Below, in pieces: positions 12,135-15,422 of a stretch of DNA of 15,422 nucleotides; the first letter of the stretch is position 1, and each line of letters starts with the position of its first letter. Location: contig CAJMCT010000014.1 of the NCBI GenBank assembly GCA_905211955.1, positions 1 through 15,422 on the forward strand, read 5' to 3'. The DNA comes from an uncultured Eubacteriales bacterium. Its GTDB lineage: Bacteria; Bacillota; Clostridia; Christensenellales; Borkfalkiaceae. The notes under the pieces are model-generated. The model ran no database searches and was not told the origin of the DNA. It saw nothing but the letters and a program-made list of their open reading frames with translations. Position numbers and translations under genes: made by a program.

Positions 12135-13121
12135 CTAAATTTGATTTTGTATGCCTTGTAAAATAGTGGGCGATGCAAACTGACGAATAATCGTGTTTAC
12201 GAAAGATATGGTTTCAAACTGCATATCTTCGTGATAGATACCGTAGTTAAACATAAGCAATACTATATCGCCCTTTTTCTCGCTATCGATTAGTCTAAAA
12301 AACTGTGCCGTATCCATTTCGCCACCGGTAAGTTTTGAAACGTTAAGCCCGTATCTCCACTCTTTTTCGTTTTCGCTTTCAGGCACTTCTATTAGCGTAA
12401 AGGTGTTTTTTGCGTCTTCATACTTAGTGTACTTATAAAAGATAGAATTTTCTTTACTTTGCGCACTGTCAAACTTTATAACCTTTTCTAAAAACCTTGT
12501 TTCAGCGCATAGTTTTTCTATCCTTTGATACTCGTTTTCTTCGGAAATTTCGCCCGCGCGATAGCGGTTGTCTTTCCCTAAACGTTCTATAAAGTTTTCT
12601 TTGATTTTATCTTTGCTTAAATTTTCAAAAACGAGCGGGTCTTTGCCTTGCTCTTTTAAGAATTTAGAAAGGTATTCCTTTGCACTATAAATAATACCGC
12701 CTTTTTCATCTTCGTAGGTGTACATAGAGTAAACGTCTATGATTTTGTTTGCCGAATAACTTTGGTATTCGCCTTCTTTACTAGAAGTGTAAAGGTCTGA
12801 AAAAATCGCCTTTAATTCGTGGGTGACTTGTCTGTTTGATAACACTGCCGCATCCTTAGTGTTATCGGTAGCGTAAACGTCCAACACGTCGAAACTAAAC
12901 GTTTCTTCCATTTTAAGCATACTACGAAACGCTTCGTCGTTAGATGACGAAACGTTTGCATCGTAATAATATTCAAAAACTTGACCGCTATTAAGTCTTA
13001 CCGACGAAAAGGAAAATATTAGTTCCCAAACCACAATCGCTGCAAGGGCAACTATTATCATAAGTATCCATTCGTACGCTAAGAAATTAGACAGTCTTCT
13101 TTTACTTATCTTGTTGTTCAT
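12135..13121 (-). CDS. Unknown single-span membrane-anchored protein
   Basis: Family not recognised. The 328-residue protein has a short basic cytoplasmic tail (Lys4, Lys7, Arg8, Arg9), one hydrophobic segment at about residues 18-38 (WILMIIVALAAIVVWELIFS) and a large hydrophilic domain predicted outside the cell. There is no lipobox; the segment looks like an uncleaved signal anchor. The outer domain is charged, with only one cysteine, so disulphides are not its basis. Several stretches look helical (for example KEYLSKFLKEQGKD), and it ends ASPTILQGIQNQI. It sits 18 bases after lysS and 18 before tmk in a housekeeping operon, so it is probably expressed constitutively with them. The ribosome binding site is weak (AGAGCG). 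Composition resembles its neighbours. A role in envelope or surface biology is all that can be suggested. Confidence 0.75.
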   Translation of the reverse strand: MNNKISKRRLSNFLAYEWILMIIVALAAIVVWELIFSFSSVRLNSGQVFEYYYDANVSSSNDEAFRSMLKMEETFSFDVLDVYATDNTKDAAVLSNRQVTHELKAIFSDLYTSSKEGEYQSYSANKIIDVYSMYTYEDEKGGIIYSAKEYLSKFLKEQGKDPLVFENLSKDKIKENFIERLGKDNRYRAGEISEENEYQRIEKLCAETRFLEKVIKFDSAQSKENSIFYKYTKYEDAKNTFTLIEVPESENEKEWRYGLNVSKLTGGEMDTAQFFRLIDSEKKGDIVLLMFNYGIYHEDMQFETISFVNTIIRQFASPTILQGIQNQI

Positions 13122-13139
13122 TTACGCTCTATCTTAAAA

Positions 13140-14642
13140 TTATTTTTTTAAGGGTTTCATCGTCGGGAAAAGTATTACGTCCCTAATCGATGCGCTATCG
13201 GTAAGAAGCATAACCAATCTGTCAACGCCAAAACCTAAACCGCCCGTCGGGGGAAGTCCGTATTCTAACGCGGTGACAAAGTCTTCGTCAACCTTAGCGT
13301 CGTTTCCACCTTTTGCGCGCTTTTCTTCTACTTGCTTAACGAATCTTTCTTTTTGGTCGATAGGATCGTTAAGTTCTGAGAACGCATTGCCCATTTCACG
13401 ACTATAAATAAAGTATTCAAATCTTTCGGTAAACGCAGGGTCTGATGGTTTACGCTTTGCAAGGGGTGAATTTTCTACGGGATAATCATAGATTATGGTA
13501 GGTTGAACAAGGTTTTCTTCTACGAAAGCATCAAAGAACGCAATGAGTACGTGTCCTTTAGTTGCCGTATCCCCTTCTTCAACTACAACGCCCTTTTCTT
13601 TTGCAACCGCTCTCGCTTGTTCGTCGGTCGCCCAATCGTCGTAAGATACGCCTGCGTATTTTTTAACCGCTTCTTTCATGGTAAGTCTTTCCCAAGGCTT
13701 GCCCATATCGATTTCTATACCTTGATAGGTAATCTTGTCAGTTCCGCAAACGTTTCTGGTAATGGTTTTATACATATCTTCGATTAAGTCCATCATTTGG
13801 AAATAATCGCTATACGCTTGGTACATTTCTACCGTAGTAAACTCTGGGTTATGAGATTTATCCATACCTTCGTTTCTGAAAATTCTACCAACTTCATAAA
13901 CCTTGTCAAAACCGCCAACAATTAAGCGCTTTAAGTAAAGTTCGGTTTCTATACGCAAATACATATCGATACCGAGCGCGTTGTGGAAGGTCTTAAAAGG
14001 TCTTGCCGCTGCACCGATTTCTAACGGTTGCAATACGGGGGTGTCAACTTCCAAATATCCTACGCCGTCTAAATATTTTCTAATCTCGCTCATAATCTTT
14101 GAACGAGCAACGAAAGTCTTTTTAACTTCGGGGTTTGCGATAAGGTCAACTTCACGTTGACGGTATCTCGTGTCTTCGTCCTTTAACCCGTGATATTTTT
14201 CGGGCAAGGGAAGAAGTGATTTAGATAAGAGTTCGATACTCGTTGCGTGAACGGATATTTCCCCTGTTCTAGTGGTGAAAACAGTTCCCGTAATACCCAC
14301 GATATCGCCGATATCGAATTCCTTAAACGCTAAGTATTCGTCACCTAAATCGTTAATTGATAAATAACTTTGGATAGTTCCTTTGCCGTCTAGAATAACC
14401 GCAAAAGACGCCTTACCCATAATTCTTTTAGAGATAAGTCTTCCCGCAATGCCTACGCTTTGTCCTTCGTATTTAGCGTAGTCGTCCTTGATGTCTTGAC
14501 TATAAGCCGTTCTATCGTATTTAACCTTTTCAAAGGGGTTTTTGCCCGCGCTCTTTAACGCTTCTAACTTTTCGCGTCTTATACGAAGTATTTCGCTTAA
14601 ATCTTGTTCTTCGGGAATAACGTTAATATTCTTTTCTTCCAT
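13140..14642 (-). CDS. lysS: Lysyl-tRNA synthetase, class II
   Basis: Attaches lysine to tRNA-Lys. The 500-residue protein has an N-terminal OB-fold anticodon-binding domain (SVGIAGRLISKRIMGKASFA at about residues 62-81) and a class II catalytic core. Motif 1 is near GVGYLEVDTPVLQP, motif 2 is EVGRIFRNEGMDKSHNPEFT, and motif 3 is GLGFGVDRLVMLLTD at the end. The lysine-site segment YSREMGNAFSELNDP is also present. The ATG has AAGGA eight bases upstream. It follows greA by 30 bases; no T-box, terminator or promoter lies between, so it should be co-transcribed with greA. A greA-lysS pair is a common arrangement in clostridia (recalled, not checked). Confidence 0.97.
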   Translation of the reverse strand: MEEKNINVIPEEQDLSEILRIRREKLEALKSAGKNPFEKVKYDRTAYSQDIKDDYAKYEGQSVGIAGRLISKRIMGKASFAVILDGKGTIQSYLSINDLGDEYLAFKEFDIGDIVGITGTVFTTRTGEISVHATSIELLSKSLLPLPEKYHGLKDEDTRYRQREVDLIANPEVKKTFVARSKIMSEIRKYLDGVGYLEVDTPVLQPLEIGAAARPFKTFHNALGIDMYLRIETELYLKRLIVGGFDKVYEVGRIFRNEGMDKSHNPEFTTVEMYQAYSDYFQMMDLIEDMYKTITRNVCGTDKITYQGIEIDMGKPWERLTMKEAVKKYAGVSYDDWATDEQARAVAKEKGVVVEEGDTATKGHVLIAFFDAFVEENLVQPTIIYDYPVENSPLAKRKPSDPAFTERFEYFIYSREMGNAFSELNDPIDQKERFVKQVEEKRAKGGNDAKVDEDFVTALEYGLPPTGGLGFGVDRLVMLLTDSASIRDVILFPTMKPLKK

Positions 14643-14672
14643 TTTAATCGTCCTTAAAGTATTTGCTAAATT

Positions 14673-15140
14673 TTAGTAAACCTTTTTAACGGTAAAGGTT
14701 AAAACACCGGCAGGTGCAACTACGTTAACCGTGTCGCCAGCCTTTCTACCTAAAAGCGCGTTGCCGATAGGTGATTCGTTAGAAATTCTACCAGATTCAA
14801 CGTCCGCTTCGGTAGTACCAACGATTTCGTAAGTTAAAAGTTCGCCCGTTTCGTTGTCGGTAAAGTCAACTTTACTTCCCAAAGAAATAGTTCCCTTTTT
14901 GCTTCCTTCTTTAATGATAACGGCATATTTTAATTTTTGTTCAATTTCAACGATTTCGCCTTCGATCATTGCTTGTTCGTTTTTAGCCGCATCGTATTCA
15001 GCGTTTTCCGAAAGGTCGCCAAACTCTCTTGCCGTTTTAATACGTTCGGTAATTTCCGCACGCTTGGTGACTTTTAAGTACTCTAAACGTTTTTCAAGTT
15101 CTTCCTTTCCTTCTTTGGTAAGTATTACTTCTTCTGCCAT
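14673..15140 (-). CDS. greA: Transcription elongation factor GreA
   Basis: Enters the secondary channel of RNA polymerase and stimulates cleavage of backtracked RNA. At 155 residues it is typical. The N-terminal half is a coiled coil whose tip carries the acidic residues Asp42 and Glu45 in FGDLSENAEYDAAK, matching Asp41 and Glu44 of E. coli. The C-terminal FKBP-like domain holds GTISLGSKVDFTDNETGELL, ISNESPIGNALLGRKAGDTV and the end VLTFTVKKVY. The start has AAAGGAG seven bases upstream. It is the first gene after a perfect-consensus promoter, so it heads the right-hand operon. The leader contains a small hairpin, GTGGA/TCCAC (15163-15178), of unknown importance. Confidence 0.96.
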   Translation of the reverse strand: MAEEVILTKEGKEELEKRLEYLKVTKRAEITERIKTAREFGDLSENAEYDAAKNEQAMIEGEIVEIEQKLKYAVIIKEGSKKGTISLGSKVDFTDNETGELLTYEIVGTTEADVESGRISNESPIGNALLGRKAGDTVNVVAPAGVLTFTVKKVY

Positions 15141-15198
15141 AATTTTACTCCTTTATTTTAAGGTGGACGTACTTCCACTAATATTTCTCTAATTTAGT

Positions 15199-15227
15199 AT
15201 TATAATATAACTGATTAACTTTGTCAA
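15199..15227 (-). promoter_or_regulatory. Strong consensus promoter of the greA-lysS operon
   Basis: On the minus strand TTGACA (15222-15227) and TATAAT (15199-15204) are exactly 17 bases apart, a full consensus at both boxes. The start is predicted near 15192, giving a leader of about 52 nt before greA. High constitutive expression is expected. Confidence 0.92.
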
Positions 15228-15243
15228 CTTTATTAATTTATAG

Positions 15244-15271
15244 CAAGCGCCTTTTTGGCACTTGTTTTTTT
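15244..15271 (+). terminator. Orphan plus-strand terminator behind the greA promoter
   Basis: CAAGCGCC (15244-15251) pairs with GGCACTTG (15257-15264) with one C/A mismatch and a TTTTT loop, followed by seven T. The T-run is only on the plus strand, where no sense gene precedes it. It would stop transcripts running antisense to greA. Confidence 0.6.
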
Positions 15272-15311
15272 AGGTTTTTTCATTTTTTGAAAATTTTTCC
15301 CAAAATCCCCC

Positions 15312-15339
15312 TTGACAAACGGCTGAAAAGTGGTAAACT
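15312..15339 (+). promoter_or_regulatory. Plus-strand promoter near the right edge
   Basis: TTGACA (15312-15317) and TAAACT (15334-15339) are 16 bases apart, with a TGG extension before the -10 box. The start would be near 15346, directed towards the right edge and into the hairpin at 15388-15422. It is divergent from greA. Confidence 0.6.
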
Positions 15340-15387
15340 GTTAGTGTTAGATTGAGTTGTCAATTTGAACTTTCTGGGTAATATATG

Positions 15388-15422
15388 AAAAAAGAAGCCT
15401 GCAAGATCGCAGGCTTCTTTTT
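15388..15422. terminator. Strong hairpin terminator at the right edge
   Basis: GAAGCCTGC (15394-15402) and GCAGGCTTC (15409-15417) with loop AAGATC form a 9-bp G/C-rich stem, extended by A-run/T-run pairing. T-tracts follow on plus, and on minus (TTTTTTCATAT). It could end a minus-strand gene to the right of the window or a short plus-strand RNA that starts near 15346. The T-run reaches the window edge. Confidence 0.8.

Noticed and set aside
14643..14672. T-box or other riboswitch ahead of lysS
   Set aside because: Only 30 bases separate greA and lysS, far too short for a T-box, and no terminator is present.
14854..15192. Plus-strand ORF of 112 codons at the right end
   Set aside because: Antisense to greA and running through its promoter region; low-complexity hydrophobic translation with no ribosome binding site.
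1..15422. CRISPR array, mobile element, prophage, toxin-antitoxin or defence island
   Set aside because: No regularly spaced repeats, transposase or integrase sequence, tRNA target site or defence genes were seen. Apart from one unknown membrane protein and the permease, the genes are ordinary housekeeping or metabolic genes.

Overview
The window looks like a chromosomal segment of a low-GC Gram-positive anaerobe, most likely an uncultured Clostridia-type Firmicute. The evidence is A/T-rich DNA, strong AGGAG-type ribosome binding sites, a PyrR-type pyrimidine attenuator, a ricT/holB/tmk/trmN6/rsmI cluster laid out much as in Bacillus, and a clostridial-type 2[4Fe-4S] ferredoxin. This is inference from gene content; no marker such as 16S rRNA is present. 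I see no phage, insertion sequence, CRISPR array, tRNA or rRNA.

Left block (1-3763, minus strand): a pyrimidine biosynthesis operon, pyrR-pyrC-carB. carB runs off the left edge after 609 codons. The operon has its own promoter (3735-3763) and a leader (3624-3712) that I could fold by eye into a PyrR attenuator. It holds a 7-bp stem capped by a CAGTGA hexaloop (matching CNGNGA), an antiterminator and an intrinsic terminator that compete for the same CTTGCCG strand. Divergent from it, on the plus strand, is a HAD phosphatase of the YjjG/YfnB nucleotidase type with its own promoter and terminator.

Middle block (4590-7849, plus strand): a lone L-rhamnose isomerase gene (rhaA), whose promoter overlaps two 20-bp dyads that look like operators; a 12-TM-type ArsB/NhaD-superfamily permease of unknown substrate, which lacks a ribosome binding site; and dut (dUTPase), whose -10 box lies six bases before the ATG, predicting a leaderless mRNA. 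A symmetrical terminator (7825-7849) separates dut from the convergent block on the right.

Right block (7868-15227, minus strand): a housekeeping cluster starting at a perfect-consensus promoter (TTGACA-17-TATAAT). The order is greA, lysS, an unknown membrane-anchored protein, tmk, holB, ricT, then a promoter plus a ferredoxin gene plus a terminator, then trmN6 and rsmI. It covers transcript elongation rescue, lysyl-tRNA charging, dTMP phosphorylation, replication clamp loading, RNA maturation and rRNA/tRNA methylation. ricT is broken into two overlapping frames by one missing A in an A-run; restoring it gives a normal 291-residue protein.

The right edge (15231-15422) is non-coding. It holds an orphan plus-strand terminator, a plus-strand promoter and a strong hairpin terminator some 55 bases further on.

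I found no convincing new multi-gene system. The points most worth checking are the pyr attenuator, the split ricT, the leaderless dut, the rhaA double dyad and the unknown membrane protein between lysS and tmk.
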